From NCBI GenBank assembly GCA_049671305.1, contig JBATUR010000030.1, positions 29,700 to 93,699 of the forward strand: a stretch of DNA of 64,000 nucleotides, in the 5' to 3' direction. The notes under the pieces are model-generated. The model searched no databases and had not been told where the DNA came from. It worked only from the letters and a program-made list of their open reading frames with translations. This DNA comes from CADCTM01 sp049671305 (GTDB taxonomy: Bacteria > Cyanobacteriota > Cyanobacteriia > Cyanobacteriales > Coleofasciculaceae). The translations under genes were made by a program, and so were the position numbers. Positions 16,730-25,175 of this stretch are shown here, one piece after another (position 1 is the stretch's first letter; each line of letters starts with the position of its first letter).

Positions 16730-17188
16730 TTAATCATTAGGAATGCGCCGAGAAGATTGAGTTACTAATTCTTGTTTTGACTCCTCTTTCTTGTCAGCAC
16801 CCGAACTTCCTAATTGAATTAATTCAACCTTGTAACCATTCGGATCTTCCACAAAAGCAATTACAGTTGAACCATGCTTCATTGCTCCAGGTTCTCGTAC
16901 TACCTTACCGCCCTTGAGTTTAATTTGAGCACAAGTTCCATAAATATCATCAACGCCCAAGGCAATATGACCATAAGCATTGCCTAAATCATATTGATCT
17001 GTACCCCAGTTATAAGTCAATTCAATCACCGTGTTGTCAGATTCATCACCATAACCAACAAATGCCAAGGTAAACTCGCCACTGGGATAGTCTTTTTGGC
17101 GTAATAGCTTCATTCCCAAGACATCACAGTAAAACTTGAGAGATTCATCAAGGTTGCCGACTCGCAGCATTGTGTGTAACATTCGCAT
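16730..17188 (-). CDS. gloA: lactoylglutathione lyase (glyoxalase I)
   Basis: GloA converts the methylglyoxal-glutathione hemithioacetal to S-lactoylglutathione. The protein has two beta-alpha-beta-beta-beta units. Metal ligands are seen as His5 (MLHTMLRVG), Glu in VIELTYNW (~56), His in GHIALGVDD (~74) and Glu in YKVELIQL (~122), the standard His/Glu/His/Glu set of Ni2+/Co2+-type enzymes. The core is ~130 residues, as in E. coli GloA; the extra ~20 polar residues at the C-terminus are variable. The start is the ATG at 17188. The gene is divergent from enolase across a 267-bp spacer, linking glycolysis with methylglyoxal removal by position only. Confidence 0.93.
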   Translation of the reverse strand: MRMLHTMLRVGNLDESLKFYCDVLGMKLLRQKDYPSGEFTLAFVGYGDESDNTVIELTYNWGTDQYDLGNAYGHIALGVDDIYGTCAQIKLKGGKVVREPGAMKHGSTVIAFVEDPNGYKVELIQLGSSGADKKEESKQELVTQSSRRIPND

Positions 17189-17455
17189 GATACGTTCTCC
17201 TTTTCTTCCCTTCCATTGTAAAGAGAGACGTTACAATGGAGCCTTTTTCCAAAAATCTCTGCCAATTGGTAGGGAAGGCTACATTTGCGATCGCTAAACA
17301 TCATTAAAGATGATTCCGAGCCCTCAAGCTTTAGGCGCATCCTAAAGCAGTTAAAAATGTAATGTCTAAATTACCGTATTGGCACAATTTAGCATTAAAT
17401 TGTCTTGAGGACACCAAGCACCGATTGCGCTCGGCACTAATTAGAGGAGAATGTA

Positions 17456-18745
17456 ATGTTAGATAGACCAGAAACCGCCATTGAAGCGATTGATGCTAGA
17501 GAAATTTTGGACTCACGAGGCAAGCCGACGGTAGAAGCCGAAGTGCGTTTGGAAACAGGGGCAGTCGGTTTAGCCCAAGTTCCCAGTGGTGCCTCGACGG
17601 GGACGTTTGAAGCCCACGAATTGCGCGATGATGATGCCAAGCGCTATGGCGGCAAAGGCGTACTGACGGCGGTACGGAACATTAAGGAGAAAATCACGCC
17701 AGAATTGTTGGGCATGGATGCCCTAGATCAAGCCACAGTTGACCAAAAGATGATTGACCGCGATGGTTCCCCAAATAAGAAAAACTTGGGCGCTAACGCT
17801 ATCCTGGCTGTCTCTCTGGCAACTGCTAAGGCGGCGGCAGATGACCTGGCTTTGCCTTTGTATCGCTACTTAGGGGGACCACTATCGAATTTACTTCCAG
17901 TACCGTTGATGAATGTGATTAACGGCGGTGCCCATGCGGATAATAATGTGGATTTTCAGGAATTCATGATTGTACCCGTCGGCGCGAAATCTTTCCGAGA
18001 AGCTTTGCGTTGGGGCGCAGAAGTTTTTGCCTCACTTGCTAAAGTTTTGAAAGATAAAAACTTACTCACAGGTGTGGGCGATGAAGGTGGTTTTGCTCCT
18101 AATTTGGAATCAAATCAAGCGGCTTTGGAATTATTAATTGCTGCAATTGAAAGTGCCGGTTATAAACCAGGATCAGAAGTTGCTTTAGCAATGGATGTGG
18201 CGGCGAGTGAGTTTTACAAAGAAGGTCAATATGTCTATGATGGCGCAGCTCATGCACCCGCTGAGTTTGTTGATTATTTGGCTGGCTTAGTTGGGCAATA
18301 TCCGATTGTTTCCATTGAAGATGGCTTGCATGAAGATGATTGGGAAAATTGGCAGTTATTAACTGAAAAAATAGGTTCCCAGATTCAATTAGTTGGAGAT
18401 GATTTGTTTGTAACTAATCGCACTCGCTTGCAAAAAGGCATTGATCAAAAAGCGGCTAATTCAATCTTGATTAAGCTTAATCAAATTGGTTCTTTGACTG
18501 AAACATTAGAAACAATTGATTTGGCAACTCGTAATGGTTTCCGTTCCGTAATTAGTCACCGCTCAGGAGAAACTGAAGATACAACTATTGCTGATTTAGC
18601 TGTAGCAACTCGTGCTGGGCAAATTAAAACAGGTTCCTTGTGCCGTAGTGAACGAGTGGCGAAATACAATCGTTTGCTGCGAATTGAAGATGAATTAGGC
18701 GATCGCGCAGTTTATGCTGGAACTGTAGGAATGGGACCAAAGTAA
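17456..18745 (+). CDS. eno: enolase (phosphopyruvate hydratase)
   Basis: This enzyme interconverts 2-phosphoglycerate and phosphoenolpyruvate in glycolysis. The 429-residue protein is full length and typical of bacteria. Seen motifs are AREILDSRGKPTVEAE at the N-terminus, the loop SGASTG, GDEGGFAPNL, the Mg2+ ligand region AMDVAASEFY, SIEDGLHEDDWENW, VGDDLFVTN, the catalytic Lys in LIKLNQIGSLTE, and the signature SHRSGETEDTTIADLAVA. A strong Shine-Dalgarno (AGAGGAGA) sits just upstream of the ATG. It is a single gene with its own promoter in the spacer shared with gloA and a hairpin after the stop. Confidence 0.97.
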   Translation: MLDRPETAIEAIDAREILDSRGKPTVEAEVRLETGAVGLAQVPSGASTGTFEAHELRDDDAKRYGGKGVLTAVRNIKEKITPELLGMDALDQATVDQKMIDRDGSPNKKNLGANAILAVSLATAKAAADDLALPLYRYLGGPLSNLLPVPLMNVINGGAHADNNVDFQEFMIVPVGAKSFREALRWGAEVFASLAKVLKDKNLLTGVGDEGGFAPNLESNQAALELLIAAIESAGYKPGSEVALAMDVAASEFYKEGQYVYDGAAHAPAEFVDYLAGLVGQYPIVSIEDGLHEDDWENWQLLTEKIGSQIQLVGDDLFVTNRTRLQKGIDQKAANSILIKLNQIGSLTETLETIDLATRNGFRSVISHRSGETEDTTIADLAVATRAGQIKTGSLCRSERVAKYNRLLRIEDELGDRAVYAGTVGMGPK

Positions 18746-18766
18746 AACATTCTTGATTGTCATTGG

Positions 18767-18801
18767 GAAGATGGGGAAGTAGTTAAACTTTCTCCATCTT
18801 C
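18767..18801. terminator. inverted repeat between eno and the Uma2 gene
   Basis: A perfect 8-bp inverted repeat (GAAGATGG at 18767-18774, CCATCTTC at 18794-18801) can extend by further A-T and G-T pairs inward. It lies 20 bp after the eno stop between convergent genes. No clear T-run follows, so terminator function is likely but not certain. Confidence 0.45.
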
Positions 18802-18854
18802 TAACCACAAATAGCTGGTTAAAATCAAGGACTTTTGTAATTGACTCGCTATTC

Positions 18855-19715
18855 TTAAGACAATTGACTAACAAATTGCTCCAACGATTCTACAGCTAGC
18901 ACCACCTCAACTAAATCTTCCAACTGACTAACATTAAGTTCCGCTAATTGAGTCTCCACATTCTGCGGCACAGCTCCAAAACGAACTGACAACAAACGTA
19001 CCAACTGACGCAAAGCACCCCGTTGCTCGGCTATTTCAACTTGTTGTTGAGCCGCTTCTTCTGGTAAAGAAACCAAATTTCCCTGGGTATCATAAAAGCG
19101 CAGCCAAACAGCTTCATTTCGGTCTATAATTCCCTGCCAAGTTCCCAACCACAACCCCAACCGTTGACACCATAGCCAGCCTTGTTCATTACGTGTCAAT
19201 TCCTGATAGCCTTGGTCTAAATTTAAGTGCCAGCCTTGCAAAGAATTGGGATCAAATGGATCATATACAAAGTAATCTAGAGTCTTAAACGTGCGTTCGT
19301 AGAGGTCTTTTTTAGTAGTTATGTCCACGTTAGCCGTACTTTCAGACATCAACTCGACAATCACATCAGGATAGCGTCCCTCTTCTTGCCAAACCACCCA
19401 GCCTTCGCGAGAATAACTGCCGTCAATATCTAAAACTACAAAAAAATCGGGTCCTCTAAAGTCTCGTTTTTTCGCCTGGGTGCTGCTGTAATAGATAAAC
19501 ATATTGCCCCCAGCAAAAAAATCGCTCCGCTCAGAGTAAGCTTGATTAAGCGATCGAATCAGCAGATTCATAGCAATACGGTGGCGGTTTGTTTTCAAAG
19601 GTTCCCCGTCATCAAAAATTAAATCGGTGGGCGGCATGGGAGGTTCCCATTGGGCGATAGCACCGTTAGATCTTGTCTCCTCAATTGCCTCAATTGACAT
19701 CCCACAAACTCCCAA
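18855..19715 (-). CDS. Uma2-family (DUF820) putative endonuclease
   Basis: This 286-residue member of the Uma2/DUF820 family is abundant in cyanobacteria and has a PD-(D/E)xK restriction-nuclease fold. The core elements are present: GPDFFVVLDIDG (Asp), PDVIVELMSEST (the E-x-S form of the motif) and the Lys/Tyr region KDLYERTFKTLDYFVYDP. The C-terminal ~80 residues form a helical tail (EAAQQQVEIAEQRGALRQLVRLL) seen in the longer Uma2 subgroup. No biological role is established for the family. Met6 is an alternative start and gives the more usual MSIEA N-terminus. It is monocistronic. Confidence 0.85.
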   Translation of the reverse strand: MGVCGMSIEAIEETRSNGAIAQWEPPMPPTDLIFDDGEPLKTNRHRIAMNLLIRSLNQAYSERSDFFAGGNMFIYYSSTQAKKRDFRGPDFFVVLDIDGSYSREGWVVWQEEGRYPDVIVELMSESTANVDITTKKDLYERTFKTLDYFVYDPFDPNSLQGWHLNLDQGYQELTRNEQGWLWCQRLGLWLGTWQGIIDRNEAVWLRFYDTQGNLVSLPEEAAQQQVEIAEQRGALRQLVRLLSVRFGAVPQNVETQLAELNVSQLEDLVEVVLAVESLEQFVSQLS

Positions 19716-19813
19716 CTATTTGCAATAAATTGTCCGAATTCTTATAGATGTTTAAATCTTTAATACTTCAACCTTAGCTTAGGGTGACTTATCGGAAATC
19801 TGGAAACTAGATT

Positions 19814-19854
19814 AATAATTTAGAGACGTTTTATGAAAACACCTCTAAATTATT
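19814..19854 (-). terminator. probable argC terminator
   Basis: A perfect 12-bp A/T-rich inverted repeat (AATAATTTAGAG at 19814-19825, CTCTAAATTATT at 19843-19854) with a 17-nt loop lies 35 bp downstream of the argC stop. Confidence 0.5.
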
Positions 19855-19888
19855 TTCATTGTGGCAACCACCGATTCAGTTTTTGAGA

Positions 19889-20947
19889 TTAGGGATAAAA
19901 ACCCAATTGCGGCAAGCCTAGTGTTTCATCCCAACCCATCATGATGTTCAAACACTGGATAGCTTGACCAGATTGCCCTTTAATTAAATTATCAGTGGCT
20001 GACATGACAATTACCCTACCCGTACGAGGATCAACTTCAACACCGATGTAGCAAAGATTAGTACCACAAGCCCATTTTGTTTGGGGATAAGTACCCGCTG
20101 GCAAGACTCGGATAAAAGGTGATGCGCGGTAGAAGGCAGAATAAATGGTAATCAAGTCTTCCCTAACTAGCCCAGGATCGCGCAAGGTAGCATAAACCGT
20201 TGCCAATAAGCCCCGCACCATCGGAATCAGGTGGGGTGTAAACTGTACCATGACTTCATGACCAGCTAAATCGCTGCAAATTTGCTCGATTTCAGGGATA
20301 TGTCGATGATGAGCAACCGCATAAGGGGTAAGGGAGTTGTCAGCTTCGGCAAGTAAGAGATTAGTTTTAGCAACCCTTCCACCGCCGGAAGTCCCTGACT
20401 TAGCATCAATAATTGCCGTTTCGGGAACAATTAAACCTTGTTTGAGCAAAGGTGCCAGTGCCAGGAGACTGGTGGTTACATAGCAACCTGCACAACCGAC
20501 TAACTGGGCTTCGGCAATGCGATCGCGATATAGTTCCGGTAAACCATAAACGGCAGTAGCAGCAATTTCCTGATCTTGGCGATCGCCTCCATACCAGTTT
20601 TGATAAGTTTCTAAGTTACTAAAACGATAATCAGCCGAAAGATCCAGAACTTTACAACCCTTGGCAATAAGAGTCGGTGCCATCTTATAAGCTAAATTAT
20701 TCGGCAACGAAAGAAACACTGCCTGACAACGCTTGGCAATTTCTTCTAAATCAATGGGCTCAATTGTCAGATTAACTCGGTGCCCTAGATGAGGATAGAG
20801 ATCGGAAAATGGTTTCCCAGCACTGCTATCTCCTCCCAAATAAACTATCTCGACTCCTGGGTGATCCATCAAGAGTCGTACAAGTTGCACGCCGCCATAA
20901 CCAGAAGCACCGATAATGCCCACGGGCAGGCGTTCTAAATCACCCAT
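19889..20947 (-). CDS. argC: N-acetyl-gamma-glutamyl-phosphate reductase
   Basis: ArgC makes N-acetylglutamate semialdehyde with NADPH, the third step of arginine synthesis. The 352-residue protein has the N-terminal Rossmann motif GIIGASGYGGVQLVRLL, and the catalytic Cys lies in LVGCAGCYVTTSLLAL, matching the ArgC type-1 signature. AKSGTSGGGR and HRHIPEIEQ are further conserved blocks; HRHxPEI contains the catalytic His. Length is normal for the long (type 1) form. The gene is divergent from ribBA with a 195-bp gap, and no other arg gene is adjacent, as is usual in cyanobacteria. Confidence 0.96.
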   Translation of the reverse strand: MGDLERLPVGIIGASGYGGVQLVRLLMDHPGVEIVYLGGDSSAGKPFSDLYPHLGHRVNLTIEPIDLEEIAKRCQAVFLSLPNNLAYKMAPTLIAKGCKVLDLSADYRFSNLETYQNWYGGDRQDQEIAATAVYGLPELYRDRIAEAQLVGCAGCYVTTSLLALAPLLKQGLIVPETAIIDAKSGTSGGGRVAKTNLLLAEADNSLTPYAVAHHRHIPEIEQICSDLAGHEVMVQFTPHLIPMVRGLLATVYATLRDPGLVREDLITIYSAFYRASPFIRVLPAGTYPQTKWACGTNLCYIGVEVDPRTGRVIVMSATDNLIKGQSGQAIQCLNIMMGWDETLGLPQLGFYP

Positions 20948-21142
20948 AATATTTCTTTCCTAAGAGCATCAAATTAGACATGGTTCAACATTTGCTGCAT
21001 TCTAGTACCAAACGCGAACTTTGGTAGTGTTAATTGCCAGGATTTGCCAAGAAATATCTCAAAAATCTGCCAAAACACCAGCACTGAAGTAAACGGGATA
21101 CAATCGAGAAAGACTAAAGTTTAGAAATCTTTACGAGTTAGC

Positions 21143-22828
21143 TTGACCCTCTTGAATGTGGAATCGCCTACAACTGATTTATTGGAATTTGACTCAATCG
21201 ATGACGCCCTTGCCGACCTAAAGGCAGGTCGTGCCTTGGTGGTTGTGGACGACGAAGCCCGTGAAAACGAAGGCGACGTGATTTGCGCTGCCCAATTTGC
21301 TACCCCTGACATGATTAATTTTATGGCGGTAGAGGCGCGGGGATTGATTTGTTTGGCAATGATGGGCGATCGCCTGGATGCGTTAGATTTGCCTTTGATG
21401 GTTACCAAAAATACAGACAGTAACCAGACAGCATTTACTGTAAGTATGGATGCTTCCCCGCACCTCGGCGTCACAACGGGCATTTCCGCCGATGACCGCG
21501 CCCGGACGATCCAAGTGGCAATTAACCCCGACACTGCCCCTGATGACTTGCGTCGTCCTGGTCACATTTTCCCAATCCGGGCAAGAGAAGGCGGTGTCTT
21601 GAAACGGGCAGGACACACAGAAGCGGCGGTTGACTTGCCAAGACTTGCGGGTTTATATCCAGCAGGTGTGATCTGTGAAATCCAAAATCCTGATGGTTCA
21701 ATGGCACGTTTGCCGCAGTTGTTTAAATATGCCAAAAACCATAACCTAAAAATTATCAGCATTGCCGATTTAATTAGTTATCGCCTCAAATATGACCGCT
21801 TTGTTTATCGGGAAACGATCGCCGAATTACCCAGCAATTTTGGCACGTTCCAAATTTACGCTTACCGAAATAGCCTAGATAGTTCAGAACACGTGGCAAT
21901 TGTCAAGGGAAATCCTGCCGAATTCCAAGACAAACCTGTAATGGTACGGATGCACTCGGAATGTCTAACCGGAGATGCCTTGGGTTCCTTGCGCTGTGAC
22001 TGCCGAATGCAGCTACAAGCCGCCCTAAAAATGATTGAGGCGGCGGGACAAGGTGTGGTGGTTTACCTGCGTCAGGAAGGGCGTGGCATCGGTTTGGTGA
22101 ACAAATTAAAGGCATACTCGCTGCAAGATCTGGGCTTGGATACGGTAGAAGCCAACGAACGCTTAGGATTTCCGGCTGACTTGCGAGATTATGGTATGGG
22201 GGCGCAAATGCTCAATGATTTGGGTGTGAAAAAAATTCGCCTAATTACCAATAATCCTCGGAAAATCGCGGGTTTGCGCGGTTATGGCATCGAAGTTGTA
22301 GACCGAGTACCGCTGTTAATTGAAGCTAATGACTATAACTCAATTTACCTAGCAACCAAGGCAAGTAAGCTGGGGCATATGTTGTTGCAGACTTATTTAG
22401 TCACAATTGGCATTCACTGGCAAGATGCGCCGCAGTCGGTTACTGAACGTTATGATCGTTTGGAAAAATTGCGGTATTTGGTGCATAGTCAACATTTATT
22501 ATTGCAGGAAGAAGCCAGACCTGTAGCGATCGCTCTTTTCGGCAAACCATCCTTAATTGTTCACTTAGGCTTCGACCAAGCGCAACTAACTACTGTAGAT
22601 TGGTACAAGCACAACAATCATCCTTATGTAAAAGCGATCGCTCATATTCTTGATAACTTGAGTGAGTGGAAGCAAATTGGACGCTTAGAATTTTTGGTAT
22701 CTCCCGGCGTCGATCCGATGATTGGTTTACAAGTTCAATTGGATCGGCAAAACTTCCCGATGACGGTGCAATTATCTTCTATTTGTGATAACCTAACAAC
22801 TCAAAAAATCTACAGTTTTGAACGATAA
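21143..22828 (+). CDS. ribBA: bifunctional 3,4-DHBP synthase / GTP cyclohydrolase II
   Basis: This fused riboflavin-pathway enzyme has two catalytic parts. Residues ~15-220 are RibB, which makes 3,4-dihydroxy-2-butanone 4-phosphate, with DDEARENEGDVI, the substrate loop and RPGHIFPI. Residues ~225-415 are RibA, which opens GTP, with three Zn-binding Cys in SECLTGDALGSLRCDCRMQ and the YLRQEGRGIGL motif. A C-terminal extension of ~145 residues contains HLGFDQAQLTT and SPGVDPMIGL; such extensions are seen in other cyanobacterial RibBA proteins and have no assigned role. The start is uncertain: TTG at 21143 is used here, and a second TTG is three codons later. A REP-like hairpin follows at 22849. 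Confidence 0.94.
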   Translation: MTLLNVESPTTDLLEFDSIDDALADLKAGRALVVVDDEARENEGDVICAAQFATPDMINFMAVEARGLICLAMMGDRLDALDLPLMVTKNTDSNQTAFTVSMDASPHLGVTTGISADDRARTIQVAINPDTAPDDLRRPGHIFPIRAREGGVLKRAGHTEAAVDLPRLAGLYPAGVICEIQNPDGSMARLPQLFKYAKNHNLKIISIADLISYRLKYDRFVYRETIAELPSNFGTFQIYAYRNSLDSSEHVAIVKGNPAEFQDKPVMVRMHSECLTGDALGSLRCDCRMQLQAALKMIEAAGQGVVVYLRQEGRGIGLVNKLKAYSLQDLGLDTVEANERLGFPADLRDYGMGAQMLNDLGVKKIRLITNNPRKIAGLRGYGIEVVDRVPLLIEANDYNSIYLATKASKLGHMLLQTYLVTIGIHWQDAPQSVTERYDRLEKLRYLVHSQHLLLQEEARPVAIALFGKPSLIVHLGFDQAQLTTVDWYKHNNHPYVKAIAHILDNLSEWKQIGRLEFLVSPGVDPMIGLQVQLDRQNFPMTVQLSSICDNLTTQKIYSFER

Positions 22829-22848
22829 ATATTCTCCCAATCTTACTT

Positions 22849-22865
22849 CCCCCTTATTAAGGGGG
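22849..22865. repeat. CCCCCTT/AAGGGGG hairpin repeat
   Basis: A 7-bp perfect stem with a 3-nt loop is flanked by further partly paired words (CTCCCAATC and GATTGGGGGAG). This resembles short REP-like sequences scattered in cyanobacterial intergenic DNA. It could end the ribBA transcript, but no T-run follows. Confidence 0.5.
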
Positions 22866-22904
22866 ATTGGGGGAGTCTTCTTCAGAAGCTAGGCAGTATT
22901 TAAA

Positions 22905-24461
22905 ATGAGCTTTGATGTAATTATCATTGGTAGCGGCATCGGTGGTTTAACGGCAGCAGGAATGCTGGCACGTTACGGTAAACGGGTGCTAGTGTGCGAA
23001 AGTCATAATATTGCAGGCGGTGCGGCACATAGTTTTAAACGCCGGGGATTTGAGTTTGATAGTGGTCCCTCATTTTATTGTGGTTTAGGTCACGAGCGTC
23101 CTAGCTTAAATCCGTTACGGCAAGTTTTGGATGTTTTAGGGGAATCTCTAGAAGTTGTGCCCTACGATCCAATGGGACATTATCACTTTCCTGAAGGCAC
23201 ATTTGCCGTTTATAGTGATGGCGAAAAGTACAGAGAAACCGTTGCTCAAATTACGCCACAAGGCGCGAAAGAACTCGCACAGTTTGAAAAACGCCTTTTG
23301 CCTCTTTATGAAGCCTTAAAGGACGTTCCAACCCTAGCTCTGAGGGCAGATTGGCAGCTAGTTCCTATCTTATTTAGTCGCTATCTTCCCTCACTATTTA
23401 AGATGCTGCCTTTGTTAGGAATAGTGCAAGGTTCTGTCGGGCAGGTGATGGATCAAGAAGTACGAGATCCTTGGGTGCGGCGCTTGATTGATTTGGAATG
23501 TTTTCTACTTTCGGGACTAAAAGCATCGGGAACAATTGCGCCGGAAGTAGCATTTATGTTGGGTGAAAGAACTCGTGCCGGGGTTGAATATCCGGTTGGT
23601 GGAAGTGGTGCAATTGTTGATGCTTTGGTGCGTGGTTTGAAGCGTTGGGGCGGTGAATTGCGGCTGAATTTTCATGTAGAACAAATATTAGTAGAATCGG
23701 GGAAAGCGGTTGGTGTGCGGTTGCAAAATGGCGAAGTTATTAAAGCGCCAATTGTAATTTCTAATGCCACAATTTGGGATACTTTCGGAGGGGCGCACAG
23801 CCTTACTTTCGGAGGGGCGCACAGCCGTGCGCCCCTACTACGGCAGGAAGATTTGCCTGAGAATTACCGAAAATCTGCTTTAGAAATGCCAGCAGTAGAT
23901 AGTTTTATGCACTTACATCTTGGCATTCGTAAAGAAGGTTTGGAACAATTAACGGGACATCATGTGGTTGTTCATGATGGAAATAAAGATATTACGGAAC
24001 CGGGTAATACTTGCATGATTTCAATTCCTTCGGTTTGGGATGCTAATCTTGCACCGTCAGGACATCATGTGGTTCATGCTTATACTTTGGAACCGTTTGC
24101 GGGTTGGCAACGGGATCAGGAATATGAACAGAAGAAAAAAGAGCGATCGCAATCTTTGTTTAAAGCTTTGGAAAAAATAATTCCAGATATAAGAAAGCGT
24201 ATTGTTTTGGAATTAATTGGCACTCCTTTAACTCATTCCCATTATTTACGTCGCTATCAAGGCACTTATGGTCCTGCTATTGCGGCGGGAAAAGGAATGT
24301 TTCCGAGTTATCAAACACCAATTTCTGGTTTATATCGAGTTGGAGATAGTACGATGCCTGGAATTGGGGTTCCGGCGGTGGCAGCGTCGGGTATTTTGTG
24401 TGCAAATAGTTTGGTTTCCCCGCAACAAACTGCGGAATTATTGAAGCAATTGGAGGTATGA
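22905..24461 (+). CDS. CRTISO/phytoene-desaturase-like FAD oxidoreductase with an in-frame repeat insertion
   Basis: This 518-residue flavoprotein belongs to the carotenoid isomerase/desaturase (CrtI/CRTISO-like) superfamily. The N-terminal FAD-binding motif is IIIGSGIGGLTAAGMLARYG, followed by GGAAHSFKRRGFEFDSGPS. The C-terminal FAD motif is GLYRVGDSTMPGIGVPAVAASG. Activity could be isomerisation, desaturation or saturation of a carotenoid or related polyene; true CRTISO (crtH) is only one possibility. Residues ~293-310 contain a doubled segment FGGAHSLTFGGAHSRAPLL encoded by a tandem 24-bp repeat ending in a palindrome (23781-23842). It lies just before QEDLPENYRKSALEMPAVD, which looks like a conserved block, so the insert appears tolerated in a surface loop. 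The gene follows ribBA by 76 bp. Confidence 0.85.
   Translation: MSFDVIIIGSGIGGLTAAGMLARYGKRVLVCESHNIAGGAAHSFKRRGFEFDSGPSFYCGLGHERPSLNPLRQVLDVLGESLEVVPYDPMGHYHFPEGTFAVYSDGEKYRETVAQITPQGAKELAQFEKRLLPLYEALKDVPTLALRADWQLVPILFSRYLPSLFKMLPLLGIVQGSVGQVMDQEVRDPWVRRLIDLECFLLSGLKASGTIAPEVAFMLGERTRAGVEYPVGGSGAIVDALVRGLKRWGGELRLNFHVEQILVESGKAVGVRLQNGEVIKAPIVISNATIWDTFGGAHSLTFGGAHSRAPLLRQEDLPENYRKSALEMPAVDSFMHLHLGIRKEGLEQLTGHHVVVHDGNKDITEPGNTCMISIPSVWDANLAPSGHHVVHAYTLEPFAGWQRDQEYEQKKKERSQSLFKALEKIIPDIRKRIVLELIGTPLTHSHYLRRYQGTYGPAIAAGKGMFPSYQTPISGLYRVGDSTMPGIGVPAVAASGILCANSLVSPQQTAELLKQLEV
23781..23842. repeat. tandem 24-bp repeat plus 9-bp palindrome inside a coding sequence
   Basis: Two copies of a 24-bp unit starting ACTTTCGGAGGGG occur head to tail at 23781-23804 and 23805-23828. 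The second runs into a perfect hairpin: GGGGCGCAC at 23814-23822, AGCC loop, GTGCGCCCC at 23827-23835. The same type of palindrome is known to me as an intergenic cyanobacterial repeat. The reading frame stays open through it. Confidence 0.85.
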
Positions 24462-24463
24462 TG

Positions 24464-25039
24464 CTAATCCCAGCGGAACACTTTAATTGCTTCTCCTGCA
24501 TCAGTTTCTGCCATTAATATACAGCGTCTGAGCAAATCAAAATTAAGGTTATTGAGTCCGGGTAGTTGGCTACGGTCGATGGGTTCATACCTACCTTCTC
24601 TAAGATGATAAAGCTTAAGCGTTCCATCTTGCCAAAACCAAACTTCACTTACACCTAAAGCTTTATAACGTTCTAACTTACTGGTGGTGCCACTGGTAAA
24701 AACAACTTCAATAGATAAATCTGGAATTGATTTCACGCTACCAATGCAGAATGACTCGTCCGCTTGAGCTGAGACAACGCCTTCTTTTTCCTGAGTCATT
24801 GCTCCTGTGGGCTTAAAGAAGATTCCTTGTTCGACAAGAAAGGTCGTGACTAAGTAACAAATAATGCGAGAAAAAGTTTCGTGGTCTTGTCCTGGCATAA
24901 GAATCTCGATCGCACCATCATAATAACAGAGCCGCACTCCAGGAGAATTATCAAAGCCTTTCTGGATGTATTTGAACTGTTCCCAGGTTCCATGATGGAT
25001 AATGCGTTGATCGGTTGTTTTATCTAGTAGTGAGGGCAT
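24464..25039 (-). CDS. Uma2-family (DUF820) putative endonuclease
   Basis: This second Uma2-type protein has 191 residues, the short single-domain form. Nuclease-fold elements are CYYDGAIEILMPGQDHE at the N-terminal side, the Asp/Glu pair in VKSIPDLSIEVVFTSGT and the Lys in KLERYKALGVSEVWFWQDG. I place the start at the ATG of MPSLLDK at 25039; an upstream TTG at 25063 would add eight residues without a ribosome site. It is convergent with the CRTISO-like gene, with only 2 bp between stops. No role beyond the predicted fold is known. Confidence 0.85.
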   Translation of the reverse strand: MPSLLDKTTDQRIIHHGTWEQFKYIQKGFDNSPGVRLCYYDGAIEILMPGQDHETFSRIICYLVTTFLVEQGIFFKPTGAMTQEKEGVVSAQADESFCIGSVKSIPDLSIEVVFTSGTTSKLERYKALGVSEVWFWQDGTLKLYHLREGRYEPIDRSQLPGLNNLNFDLLRRCILMAETDAGEAIKVFRWD

Positions 25040-25175
25040 TGTATTTACAAGCCTAATGAGCAATTTTATTATATCTTCTGGTTGGGGAGGTTATTGTGCT
25101 TCAAGGCGATCGCTTACTGCCAGCAATTACAACAATAGGTAGTAAGCGATGCAGTTGAAGTTAGATTAAACAAAA

